The notes under the pieces: generated by a model
What the model was told of the DNA's origin: nothing
Databases searched by the model: none
The model's input: only the letters and a program-made list of their open reading frames with translations
Assembly (NCBI GenBank): GCA_041399155.1
Contig: JAWKTI010000001.1
Span: 1-64,000, forward strand
Length of the DNA stretch: 64,000 nt
From: Zavarzinella sp.
Lineage (GTDB): Bacteria; Planctomycetota; Planctomycetia; Gemmatales; Gemmataceae
Direction: 5' to 3'
Part shown: piece after piece, positions 26,859 through 35,679 of the stretch
How the letters are laid out: each line of letters begins with the position of its first letter
Position numbering within the stretch: position 1 is the first letter of the stretch
Made by a program: the position numbers and the translations under genes

Positions 26859-28748
26859 ATGGTGAATCATTTTTTGAATACGACTGAACAGAACCTGGTG
26901 CAGGGTGCGTGGTATCGCCCGGAAAGTACGCGTTTTTGTATCTGGGCTCCACAACGGAAGTGCGTGGAACTGCTTTACGAACCGGTGGGTGGCACCTGGC
27001 AGACAATGGTGCTGAGCAAAACCCCCACTGGACATCACGTGGGGGAAATATCCCACCTGCCTGCGGGAAGCCGCTACTGGTATCGCGTTGATGGGGATGG
27101 GCCGTTTCCCGATCCTGCTTCCCACTTTCAGCCCGAAGGGGTGCACCACCCCAGCGTCGTGGTTGATCATCGCTTTGAATGGACCGACCACGACTGGCAG
27201 GGGGTTTCACCTGAAGATGCCGTTATTTACGAACTGCACACCGGCACTTTCAGCCCCAAGGGTACCTTTCAAGCGATTGTGGAACACCTGGACTATCTGC
27301 AGTCCCTTCACATCAACGTGGTAGAACTGATGCCCGTGGGTGATTTTCCCGGTGACCGTGGCTGGGGTTACGATGGTGTGAAACTTTACGCACCGGCACG
27401 GTGCTATGGCAGTCCGAATGAATTGAAATCGCTCATCAATGCCGCACACCAGCGTGGTATCGCAGTCATTCTCGATGTGGTTTATAACCACCTGGGGCCA
27501 GATGGAAACTACACGGGTGTGTTTTCGGACCGTTATTTCACCAGACGCCACCAGAACCCGTGGGGTGACAGCCTGAACTTTGACGATCCTGCTGCATTAC
27601 CCGTGCGGCAATTTTTTCTGGATAATGTTCGCTTCTGGCTGGAAGTGTATCACGTGGATGGTTTTCGGCTGGATGCTACCCATGCGATTATCGATGATAC
27701 ACAGCCCCACTTGCTGGCGGAAATTGCCAGGATCACACATGAATGCCAGCCGAAACGTGCTCGCATTGTGATTGCGGAAGACCCACGGAACGATCGAAGG
27801 TTGGTGCTGCCCGCTTCCGAAGGTGGTGATGGTCTCGACAGCATCTGGACAGACGATTTCCACCATCAGGTGCGGCGGTTACTGGCTGGCGACCACGAAG
27901 GTTACTACGCCGATTTCACAGGCACGCTGCCCGATCTGGTAAAAACAATTCGAGATGGCTGGTTTTATCAGGGACAGTTTGCCCCATCATATGAAGAGAA
28001 TCGCGGCACCACCCCCGTGGGCCTGCCGCACCACAGTTTTGTGTATTGCATCCAGAACCACGATCAGGTGGGGAATCGTGCTTTCGGCGAACGACTGCAC
28101 CACGAGATTGATTTGCCAGCGTATGCCGCTGCAACAGCGTTACTGCTTTGTTGCCCACAGGTGCCGATGTTATTCCAGGGCCAGGAGTGGGCAGCCAGTA
28201 CCCCATTTTTGTACTTTACTGCCCACCACGATGAGTTGGGACATCAAGTCACCGCGGGTCGTCGACGTGAATTCGGCGCGTTTACGGCATTCCGCGATCC
28301 GGAAAAACGGGAAACAATTCCCGATCCTCAGGCAGAATCGACCTTTCTGGCCAGCAAGTTGCAGTGGGATGAAACCAGATCGATGCCCCACGCTGGCATG
28401 CTGAAACTGTATCAGGATCTTCTGCAGTTTCGAAGCACCGAAATTGCCCCACGTGGGACTGAACGATTCATCGAATTGATCGATCAGTGCGTGGTGCTGT
28501 TGATTTCTGGAAAAACATCGCAGTATCTGGCATTATTCCATCTGGACAGATCAATCCCGCATTGCCAGGCAACAATTCCGAAGTCACTGTTTCATCAGAA
28601 GTTTGCCGAATTTGCTATGCAATGGTCGACGGAATCGCCCAACTATCTGATGTCGCCACAGCCACCTGAGTGGCACCAGGACGACACACACCTGACCGTG
28701 CGTTTTCAGCGACCTGGGGCCATCGTTCTTCGCTGCAAAGCGGAATAG
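26859..28748 (+). CDS. treZ: Malto-oligosyltrehalose trehalohydrolase
   Basis: 629 residues. An N-terminal beta-sandwich (TRFCIWAPQRKCVELLYE) precedes the GH13 barrel. Signatures in order are VVELMPVGDFPGDRGWGYDG, VILDVVYNHLGPDGN, VDGFRLDATHAI with nucleophile D272, VIAEDPRND with acid/base E307, and IQNHDQVGNRAFGERL. A C-terminal beta-domain follows. It releases trehalose from maltooligosyl trehalose made by TreY. It is cytoplasmic. The treY gene begins 32 bases downstream, so the two form an operon. Start MVNHFLNTTEQN is the first ATG of the frame. Trehalose usually serves as an osmolyte or stress protectant. Confidence 0.95.
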   Translation: MVNHFLNTTEQNLVQGAWYRPESTRFCIWAPQRKCVELLYEPVGGTWQTMVLSKTPTGHHVGEISHLPAGSRYWYRVDGDGPFPDPASHFQPEGVHHPSVVVDHRFEWTDHDWQGVSPEDAVIYELHTGTFSPKGTFQAIVEHLDYLQSLHINVVELMPVGDFPGDRGWGYDGVKLYAPARCYGSPNELKSLINAAHQRGIAVILDVVYNHLGPDGNYTGVFSDRYFTRRHQNPWGDSLNFDDPAALPVRQFFLDNVRFWLEVYHVDGFRLDATHAIIDDTQPHLLAEIARITHECQPKRARIVIAEDPRNDRRLVLPASEGGDGLDSIWTDDFHHQVRRLLAGDHEGYYADFTGTLPDLVKTIRDGWFYQGQFAPSYEENRGTTPVGLPHHSFVYCIQNHDQVGNRAFGERLHHEIDLPAYAAATALLLCCPQVPMLFQGQEWAASTPFLYFTAHHDELGHQVTAGRRREFGAFTAFRDPEKRETIPDPQAESTFLASKLQWDETRSMPHAGMLKLYQDLLQFRSTEIAPRGTERFIELIDQCVVLLISGKTSQYLALFHLDRSIPHCQATIPKSLFHQKFAEFAMQWSTESPNYLMSPQPPEWHQDDTHLTVRFQRPGAIVLRCKAE

Positions 28749-28780
28749 TACAACCAGCCCAGAACAATTGAGGGAGTTTC

Positions 28781-31771
28781 ATGAATATTGCAGCCGCATT
28801 TGCCCACTTTCAACATCCACGTTATCAACCGGTATCTACATATCGGATTCAGTTGCGGCCCGAGTTCGGCTTTGCACAGGCGGCAGAATTGGTGCCTTAC
28901 CTGCACCGTCTGGGAATTACGCACTTATATTGTTCGCCTTTTTTGAAAGCAGCACCGGGCAGCACCCACGGTTACGATACGTGCGACTATTCTTCGTTGA
29001 ATCCTGAATTGGGCAGCGAAGACGATTTTCAGCACCTGATGACAGAACTGGATCGAGTGGGGATGGCTGCTATTCTGGATATTGTTCCTAACCACATGGC
29101 TGTCGAATCGGTGCACAATCCCTGGTGGCGTGGCATGCTGGAAGATGGGCCTTCCGCACCCAGTGCCATTTATTTTGATGTAGACTGGCGACCGGTAAAG
29201 CGGGAGTTGCGTGGCAAAATCCTGTTGCCTTTTCTGGGCGATGCTTACGGCAACGTCCTGGAGCGTGGGGAATTACAACTGGAATTTCTTGCCGAAACTG
29301 GGGAACTGGTTCTGCGGTATTTCAACATTCACCGCCCGCTTGATCCCAAAACGTACCCCCACGTTCTGAAAAGGAATATCCAGCACCTGGAAGCCCAGGC
29401 AGAACTGGAACCACGTGACCTGCAGGAATTTTTCAGCATTATTACAAGCCTGGAAAATCTGCCCGGCTATCTGGAGACAGACGCAGATCGAATCCAGCTT
29501 CGCCAACGCGAAAAGGTGGTGGCGAAAGATCGCCTGAAAAGACTGCTGGAAAGCAATGCCACCATCCGACAGCACGTGCTGGATAACATTCAACAGATCA
29601 ATGGCGATCCCACCCAACCTGATAGTTTTGATACACTGCACGAAATTCTGGAAGAGCAGCCTTACCGACTGGCCTACTGGAAAACCGCCTTTCACGAAAT
29701 TAATTATCGGCGATTCTTTGATATTAACACGCTTGCTGGTCTGCGGATGGAAGACCCACAGGTGTTTGCAGGAACCCACGCACTGTTACTCGATTTAGTG
29801 GGGAAAGGTCATCTCACGGGCTTTCGCCTCGACCATCTCGATGGGTTGTTTGATCCCCTGGGCTATCTGCAACAATTGCAGGCCCATATTGTTTTTCAAT
29901 TGGTACGCAAAGAAGATCCAAATGCCACGTGGGAGGAATTTCTGCCGGCATATCAGCAATACCTGCTGGAACATCCGACAGAAGAACGCACTTTCTATGT
30001 GGTGGCAGAAAAAATCCTCTCTGGTTCCGAACATCTGCCCATTTCCTGGCCGGTGCGTGGTACCAGTGGTTACGATTTTCTCAACGATGTCAATCGCCTG
30101 TTTGTGGACAGCACGCACACCCGCAAAATGAAACGGATTTTTCAGAAATATACAGGCCGCCACGAGTCATTACCGGAAGTGATTTACCATTCCAAAAAAC
30201 TGATCACTGAAACGGCAATGTCCAGCGAATTGAACGTGCTGGCCCACGCACTGAACCGAATTTCGGAGGCAGATAGAAAAACACGCGATTATACTCTGGA
30301 AAGTATTCGGGAAGCCTTGCGGGAACTGGTGGCATGCTTTCCGGTTTACCGCACCTATGTGAATGGGACAGGGTTTACGGAAGAAGATCGCCGCACGATC
30401 GATCAGGCGATTTCGCGGGCGAAGGTGCGTAACCCCGCAATGGAAGATTCAGTTTTCGAATTTATTCGATCGGTGCTGCTGCCCGATCCCACCGTGGTGA
30501 TCGATCCAGAAGACTATCGCAAACGACTGCACTTCAGCATGCAGTTTCAGCAGTATACTGGCCCAGTGCAGGCAAAAGGCCTGGAAGACACCGCCTTTTA
30601 CCGTTACAACGTGCTCGTATCGCTGAACGAAGTAGGTGGCGACCCACAACGATTTGGGGGCACCATTGCCCAGTTCCATGAAGCAAATCGCCATCGGGCC
30701 GCACAGTGGCCGCAGGCGATGTTGGCCACAGCCACCCACGATACAAAACGTGGGGAAGATGCCCGGGCACGCATCAGCGTGATTTCGACCATCCCGAATC
30801 TCTGGGAAATGCTGCTGGCCCGCTGGCAGCGATATGCCAGGCGACACCGATCCGAAGTGCATGGACTACAGGCACCTGACCGCAACGAAGAGTACCTTTT
30901 TTACCAGATGCTGATTGCAATCTGGCCGGCAGAGCCACACGATACTCTGCACCACGTAGTGAGTTCAGAAATTGTCGACCGATTAAAAGAGTATCTCAAC
31001 AAAGCCACGAAAGAAGCCAAGGTGTTTACCAGTTGGCTGACGCCGAATGTGGAATATCAGGAAGCGTTGGAAAAATTTGTCACCGGGATGCTGACTGGAC
31101 TGAAAAGCCACAAGTTTCTGGCAGAATTTCTGCAGGAACAACACCAGTTTGCCCACTTTGGGATGCTGAACTCCCTGAGCACGGTGGTGCTGAAATTAAC
31201 CTCCCCAGGTGTGCCAGATTTCTACCAGGGCACTGAATTGTGGGATCTGAGCATGGTCGATCCGGATAATCGCCGGCCCGTCGATTATTCCATGCGACAA
31301 CAGATGCTGACAGAACTGGTTGATGCGGAAGGCAACCTCATTTTGCCCACGATCGAAAGCTGTGGGGGAATGCTGCAGAACTGGTACGATGGATTATTAA
31401 AAATGTGGCTGACTACCGCAGGGTTGAATTATCGACGGACGCACCGAAACCTGTTTCTACATGGTGACTACCTGCCACTGGAAGTACGTGGGCGTTTTGC
31501 CGATAACCTGGTGGCTTTTGCCCGCGTGACCGAGTCCGCACAGTGTCTGGTCGTCGCACCGCGTTTGTGTAATCAACTGGGTGCAATCAACAACCTGCCA
31601 CTGGGGAAATACGTCTGGGGCGATACCCACGTGGTGCTGCCCGCACCACTGAACGATGTTTGCTGGCAAAGTAAACTGAGCAAGGATTGGCAGGTACGTG
31701 CCACCGATTCGATGATTGCCGTCGGCGACTTACTACACCACCTACCCGTGGGACTGTATGGGAGTGAATAA
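28781..31771 (+). CDS. treY: Malto-oligosyltrehalose synthase
   Basis: 996 residues, within the usual range of 700 to 1000 for TreY. The start has a clear AGG-type site (TTGAGGGAGTTTC). GH13 motifs are AILDIVPNHMAVES, LTGFRLDHLDGLFDP with nucleophile D351, VVAEKILSGSEHLP with E410, and TATHDTKRGEDARARISV. The long middle region between barrel elements is typical for TreY (VQAKGLEDTAFYRYN). It isomerises the terminal alpha-1,4 bond of maltodextrins to alpha,alpha-1,1, supplying TreZ. Second gene of the treZY operon; no treX debranching enzyme or glycogen gene is in the window. Confidence 0.95.
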   Translation: MNIAAAFAHFQHPRYQPVSTYRIQLRPEFGFAQAAELVPYLHRLGITHLYCSPFLKAAPGSTHGYDTCDYSSLNPELGSEDDFQHLMTELDRVGMAAILDIVPNHMAVESVHNPWWRGMLEDGPSAPSAIYFDVDWRPVKRELRGKILLPFLGDAYGNVLERGELQLEFLAETGELVLRYFNIHRPLDPKTYPHVLKRNIQHLEAQAELEPRDLQEFFSIITSLENLPGYLETDADRIQLRQREKVVAKDRLKRLLESNATIRQHVLDNIQQINGDPTQPDSFDTLHEILEEQPYRLAYWKTAFHEINYRRFFDINTLAGLRMEDPQVFAGTHALLLDLVGKGHLTGFRLDHLDGLFDPLGYLQQLQAHIVFQLVRKEDPNATWEEFLPAYQQYLLEHPTEERTFYVVAEKILSGSEHLPISWPVRGTSGYDFLNDVNRLFVDSTHTRKMKRIFQKYTGRHESLPEVIYHSKKLITETAMSSELNVLAHALNRISEADRKTRDYTLESIREALRELVACFPVYRTYVNGTGFTEEDRRTIDQAISRAKVRNPAMEDSVFEFIRSVLLPDPTVVIDPEDYRKRLHFSMQFQQYTGPVQAKGLEDTAFYRYNVLVSLNEVGGDPQRFGGTIAQFHEANRHRAAQWPQAMLATATHDTKRGEDARARISVISTIPNLWEMLLARWQRYARRHRSEVHGLQAPDRNEEYLFYQMLIAIWPAEPHDTLHHVVSSEIVDRLKEYLNKATKEAKVFTSWLTPNVEYQEALEKFVTGMLTGLKSHKFLAEFLQEQHQFAHFGMLNSLSTVVLKLTSPGVPDFYQGTELWDLSMVDPDNRRPVDYSMRQQMLTELVDAEGNLILPTIESCGGMLQNWYDGLLKMWLTTAGLNYRRTHRNLFLHGDYLPLEVRGRFADNLVAFARVTESAQCLVVAPRLCNQLGAINNLPLGKYVWGDTHVVLPAPLNDVCWQSKLSKDWQVRATDSMIAVGDLLHHLPVGLYGSE

Positions 31772-31918
31772 ATCTGCAAAGCTGCAGCGCCAGCTCTTTT
31801 TCTTGGCACTGGAGTTGTATTGTTAACAGAGTGTCGTTGCTTCACACTATCTTGTGCTTCCGGTTTTTGATTAAGTCGGATTATACTGAAATCCAGGTTC
31901 TCCTGCGACCAAGGTTAC

Positions 31919-32413
31919 ATGCAAACACCCTTCACACAGATCGAAGATTGGATGCGATTGAACGCCCCGCCGCTGGTCGCGATGCTGAATCCAGCAGCGA
32001 CGGAGCAATCTCTCGCGTCGTTCGAGAGGCAAACGGGATTAAAGATTCCACCAGAGGTACGGCAACTCTACCTGATACACGATGGTGAGGCGGATGCCTC
32101 GGACGGCATATTTGGCTGCATAAAGATGCTTCCACTTTCGGAAATAGAGAGGGAAATTGAGTTAATCGGCGAGACGGGTATGATCCCCATTTTCCGGTCC
32201 GGTGGCGGAGACCTCTTCTACGTCAAGAGCTTCGATCCGGCAATCCCTGACCATTACTTGCGTGAGTGGTGGCATGAGAATCCAGAAGAGGCTCGCGTGG
32301 TCGCCTTAGACATCAATACTTACTTCTCGGACTTTACAAAGAAATTGCTTCGTGGGCAGTTTGTTTACAGGCCAGACGAGTTGGAGGCCCTCATTGATCG
32401 CGACGAATTGTGA
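31919..32413 (+). CDS. SMI1/KNR4 (SUKH) family protein
   Basis: 164 residues matching the SUKH fold: an N-terminal ATEQSLASFERQTGLKIPPE, then VRQLYLIHDGEADASDGIFG, IKMLPLSEIEREIEL, and a central IPIFRSGGGDLFYVKSFDP, ending in the helix ADELEALID-like YRPDELEALIDRDEL. SUKH proteins are frequent immunity proteins of toxin systems and are also found as lone genes in planctomycetes. No toxin gene is seen beside it. It is cytoplasmic. The preceding 147 bases hold its promoter; a 109-bp inverted-repeat element lies just downstream. Confidence 0.85.
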   Translation: MQTPFTQIEDWMRLNAPPLVAMLNPAATEQSLASFERQTGLKIPPEVRQLYLIHDGEADASDGIFGCIKMLPLSEIEREIELIGETGMIPIFRSGGGDLFYVKSFDPAIPDHYLREWWHENPEEARVVALDINTYFSDFTKKLLRGQFVYRPDELEALIDRDEL

Positions 32414-32437
32414 AACTGGTCTGCAGTTTGCTTCAAA

Positions 32438-32546
32438 GGTCCGCGATTGAGCATTTATTATAGGTGGCTGCCACAGGCGGTCTGAATATGCGATTGGAGC
32501 AGGAATCGCTTCGTATCTATTCCGCGGCACTGCTCAATCGCGGACC
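32438..32546. repeat. 109-bp element with perfect 16-bp inverted ends
   Basis: GGTCCGCGATTGAGCA at 32438-32453 is exactly repeated in inverse at 32531-32546. The 77-base interior shows only short imperfect pairings and no ORF. Size and ends fit a MITE-like non-autonomous element, or a long hairpin RNA. The ends differ from those of the IS630 in this window, so that transposase is not its obvious driver. No clear target duplication is visible. Confidence 0.65.
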
Positions 32547-32567
32547 CATTGATTTTCGACCCTGTAG

Positions 32568-32717
32568 GGGTCGATTCTATCAGCCCTGGGTGAACGAACT
32601 GAACCGTTGTTAAACCGCCTCACCATTCTTGTGCCCGGCATGGCACGTTTTCGTGAAGAGATTAATAGCTTGAAGCAATTACGGGTGCTTCCAAGTCCTG
32701 TGGCGTTGCCCAATTGA
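32568..32717 (+). pseudogene. Possible C-terminal gene remnant
   Basis: After a stop at 32565 the frame is open to a TGA at 32715-32717 and reads like protein (SALGERTEPLLNRLTILVPG, then MARFREEINSLKQLRVLPSP). There is no start with a ribosome site and nothing protein-like upstream. It looks like the tail of a lost gene next to the inverted-repeat element. I cannot name the family. Confidence 0.3.
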
Positions 32718-32751
32718 ATAGATGACTGGTAAGGCAATCACCGAACACAGA

Positions 32752-33538
32752 TTATTTTTGAAGAATGTTTGACCAGAGTGCAAGTGGAGAAATACCTGCA
32801 TAGCCACTTTCCTGGCCATCGTTACATTCAATCACGATCCATGAGTTGGCTGTAGTCATTGCCAGATCAACTACCAGAAAAGGTACATTGATGCGTTCAG
32901 CGACTATTTCAGTCAGATTTAAGGCTGTGTTGCGTTCTTCGGGCGACCAGTCGTACGTTCGCCCTTGCCACCAATAACGACCAGAAGGTCCTGAATTCGA
33001 AAGAACTTGGAATACGATCTGGCACCACATCTTCTACCACTCGAAGTGGGATGTATTCTCTAACCACAATGGGCTGCCACTGCAGGATGGGGTCTGCTTC
33101 ATATTGCTCCATGGCCTCGGAAAAATCTTTGGCAGATCGGATAATCGATAATCGTCGCTGGTGACGACTTGTTTGACGCACTCCTTTGACAAAAACTGGC
33201 CAGCCAAATTCTTCTTCAATCTGTTCTGGCGTGGGTTTGCAATGATACACACGGCTTCGAGGTGTTAAGTTGGAGATCAGGGGATACCACTCCTGAAGCT
33301 GGGAACACAGGCGATGCTCTTGAGGAGTGTGCAGTGGTATCCAACCCTCCTCAACCTGTGAATGGTACCACGTATCGTAATTCTCGAACGCGCCAATTCG
33401 AGCAATAAATGGTTGTTCTGTGGCCTCCCACAGCCCGCGACAACGAAAAAAAGCCCGAAAATCAAAATCATAGATGCCGATACCAGTTGAACTGGCAAGC
33501 ACTGCAATTCGATCTTCTAAAAGAAATCGCTCGAACAC
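32752..33538 (-). pseudogene. ATP-grasp domain protein, frameshifted
   Basis: Two overlapping minus-strand frames together make one protein of about 260 residues. The first (from 33538) gives IAVLASSTGIGIYDFDFRAF and FGWPVFVKGVRQTSRHQRRL (ATP-binding Lys), then IVVREYIPLRVVEDVVPDRI and SFEFRTFW. The reading then must change frame near 32965-32990 to continue GRYWWQGRTYDWSPEE and VPFLVVDLAMTTANSWIVIE-CNDGQESGY, the metal-binding end of ATP-grasp enzymes. The family joins carboxylates to amines using ATP; substrate unknown. Either a true frameshift with loss of a few residues, or a sequence error. Confidence 0.7.
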
Positions 33539-33586
33539 TGATGTGACACTTCTAAAAATAAATGAGTGTATGAACTTGAAAACAGT

Positions 33587-34024
33587 TTACTTGATTCGTT
33601 TCATGATGATGAGTGTGTTGCCGTTTTCTGTGTTAAAAGTTTTTGGCCTCACTTGCTTCTCAGCCAAGGGGTGATTGTAGCACAATTTCATTTCATTGTC
33701 TTTAATTTCTACAATTCCCAGAAAAGTATGAAAGCCAGCGTCGGTGTATTTTACTGTAAAATCAAGTTCCCAAGGTGTCTTTTGAGTGTTAAATTTATAG
33801 GGAAAAGTCTCTACATCGGATTTTCCATTAGCTTCAGTTAAAATCACGATAGAATCTTTTCCGATGATGTAAGTCATTTTCAGTCCATCAGGAAACTTTT
33901 GTTTGCCCAAAAAAGCATCCTTCACTACCCACTCTCCTATAAACGGTGGGGCAGGTGTTGCTTTCTTTTCTGGTGGGGCGCCTGGCAAGAAGGTGCTGGC
34001 AACAATCAGGCTGAACAGGTACAT
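33587..34024 (-). CDS. Secreted TIGR03067-type domain protein
   Basis: 145 residues from the ATG at 34024, beginning a signal peptide (MYLFSLIVASTFLPGAPPE). The mature domain has the pattern of the planctomycete-specific TIGR03067 family: FIGEWVVKDAFLGKQKFPDG, SIVILTEANGKSD, a TPWELDFTV strand where the family has the P-K-x-I-D-L motif, FLGIVEIKDNEMKLCYN, and RPKTFNTENGNTLIIMKRIK at the end. The function of this domain is unknown. It lies downstream of the three-paralogue array, next to a copied gene fragment. Confidence 0.78.
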   Translation of the reverse strand: MYLFSLIVASTFLPGAPPEKKATPAPPFIGEWVVKDAFLGKQKFPDGLKMTYIIGKDSIVILTEANGKSDVETFPYKFNTQKTPWELDFTVKYTDAGFHTFLGIVEIKDNEMKLCYNHPLAEKQVRPKTFNTENGNTLIIMKRIK

Positions 34025-34111
34025 TGTTGGTCTCACAAAACTTCAGTTTCAGCATCATAACAGTTCGAAATCATCTGTGCAATGGAAAGCAAATTCAACA
34101 CTTCGAGCACA

Positions 34112-34252
34112 CGTAATTGTATCGTTCCTCCCATGGCACGGAGTGGCTGAGTTCATCGACGGTCATCAGGCCCCAGCGGAGAGCATGGTCCTGGTGGTAT
34201 TTTTCCTAAGTGTCTGGGCAACTGCTTTAACTTCAGCCATTTGAAACCGCTG
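34112..34252 (-). pseudogene. Duplicated fragment: 3' end of the DHPS-like gene (copy 1)
   Basis: The segment closely matches the last bases of the gene at 38362-39753 (shared runs include GAGTGGCTGAGTTC-type, CCCCAGCGGAG and TTTTTCC.AAGTGTCTG blocks) and is almost identical to 36942-37082. It is out of context here and interrupted, so it is a non-functional relic of tandem duplication. Confidence 0.75.
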
Positions 34253-35542
34253 TTACTTCTTATCCAACGGAAAGAAGTTCGGTTTGACAAGGTAGTGCTG
34301 AGCCTTTCCGTCGCGTTCGACTTCAAAGATGCCCGCGTCCCACACTACAGTGGAACGCATCTGCCTGCGGACATCGTGTTCGGAAGTCATCTTCAGGCCA
34401 TTGATCTTCCGAATCACATCCCCGGTCCGAAATGCTTTGGCAAGAAAGCTCTCTTTGGACAGTTCCGCGATAGTTACTTTTTCATCCTTCACCGCCACCT
34501 TTAGCCCCACCTCGGACAGTTCAAAAAACCGCACACCCAGGGGGTTTACAGAAATATTCTCTTTTGACTGATCTTGATTGTAGGTAAAATTATTGATGGA
34601 TGGATCGAACTTCGTTTTAGAAAGGAAAGTGCTACGTGAATGAAAAGAGTTGTTGTCTGACTTGCCGAACGAAATCTTGCCCGATGCATATACAAACGAA
34701 TCACTTGGCATACCGATATTGCTATCAAAATCACCATTCGTTATAATAAGTAAATTACATAAACTGTGACTACCGCGAGTCGAAGAAAAGATACAATCGC
34801 CATCACAAATAATTAGCGAACGGTAGCCACCAATCAAAACTATTGGCTCTGAAGAATATAATATCGAACGTGAAACAATATTAAACTCCGTGATGTTGCG
34901 CATGTGGTGATTGTTCAAAAAAACTGCTTGACATAGATTTGGATATGAAAAAAAACCATAATTGGATGTAGACAGTTTTAACGATAAGAAGTTTTTGGAG
35001 TTCAGCTCTTTAATTTTTCCAAATAGAATTGCTTTGTCACTGGCAAACTCTTCATGCCTATTACTCATGTACGGACCCAGTTTGTCGCCTGGGTCAATTC
35101 GTTTTTTATTGAGATATTTTGATTTTCTTGCAAGTAGCACTTTATCGATTTGTTCAAACACTAATCCCATTTCATTTAGCGATTTGACATCCAGACAATT
35201 GCTATAGTATTCCGCAAGTAAATCGATGCGCAAATCTTGTTGCCAATTTCTGACATTCGATGATAGCTGTTTGATTCGATTGGTTCTGCTTCTACTGATT
35301 TCATGCCGAAACTGTACGACTGAAAACTCTGGCAATTTGGCATTTTCACAGTAATTTAGCAAATATGGAGACAACCATGGCTCTGTTTTCAATTTTTTTG
35401 CTGTAAATTGGCATAAGTTATCAGATGTTTGCAATTTAAATAGCAATTGATTCAGATCATTACTGGAATACAGTTGTACTTCTTGCGAATTTCCTACAAG
35501 TACAAAAAGGATTTCAAACAGAATTATAGCAAAATATTTCAT
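34253..35542 (-). CDS. Secreted array paralogue 1, PDZ-like C-terminus
   Basis: 429 residues from the ATG at 35542, giving the signal peptide MKYFAIILFEILFVLVGNSQ; an ATG five codons upstream is possible. The N-terminal 200 residues are helical and hardly match the two sister genes. A central beta-rich part (PIVLIGGYRSLIICDGDCIF, LLIITNGDFDSNIGM, SFVYASGKISFG) resembles a beta-helix fold. The last 95 residues are a PDZ-like domain almost identical in all three genes: GLKVAVKDEKVTIAELSKES, FRTGDVIRKINGLKMTSEHD, AGIFEVERDGKAQHYLVKP. Probably a secreted or periplasmic binding protein; function unknown. Confidence 0.75.
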   Translation of the reverse strand: MKYFAIILFEILFVLVGNSQEVQLYSSNDLNQLLFKLQTSDNLCQFTAKKLKTEPWLSPYLLNYCENAKLPEFSVVQFRHEISRSRTNRIKQLSSNVRNWQQDLRIDLLAEYYSNCLDVKSLNEMGLVFEQIDKVLLARKSKYLNKKRIDPGDKLGPYMSNRHEEFASDKAILFGKIKELNSKNFLSLKLSTSNYGFFSYPNLCQAVFLNNHHMRNITEFNIVSRSILYSSEPIVLIGGYRSLIICDGDCIFSSTRGSHSLCNLLIITNGDFDSNIGMPSDSFVYASGKISFGKSDNNSFHSRSTFLSKTKFDPSINNFTYNQDQSKENISVNPLGVRFFELSEVGLKVAVKDEKVTIAELSKESFLAKAFRTGDVIRKINGLKMTSEHDVRRQMRSTVVWDAGIFEVERDGKAQHYLVKPNFFPLDKK

Positions 35543-35679
35543 CAGTTGTCCAGCCATACTGGCTATCTCAAATCATTTACGATTGCAAGTGGATCATGCC
35601 CTTCGCACCTAATCAAGAAGGTGATTACCCAAGTATCTGCGCAGTACCTGCTTTAGTAACGAACAATTGGAAACCGCTG

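Noticed and set aside
32438..32546. Integron attC site
   Set aside because: The ends lack the attC core RYYYAAC/GTTRRRY boxes and there is no integrase or cassette pattern.
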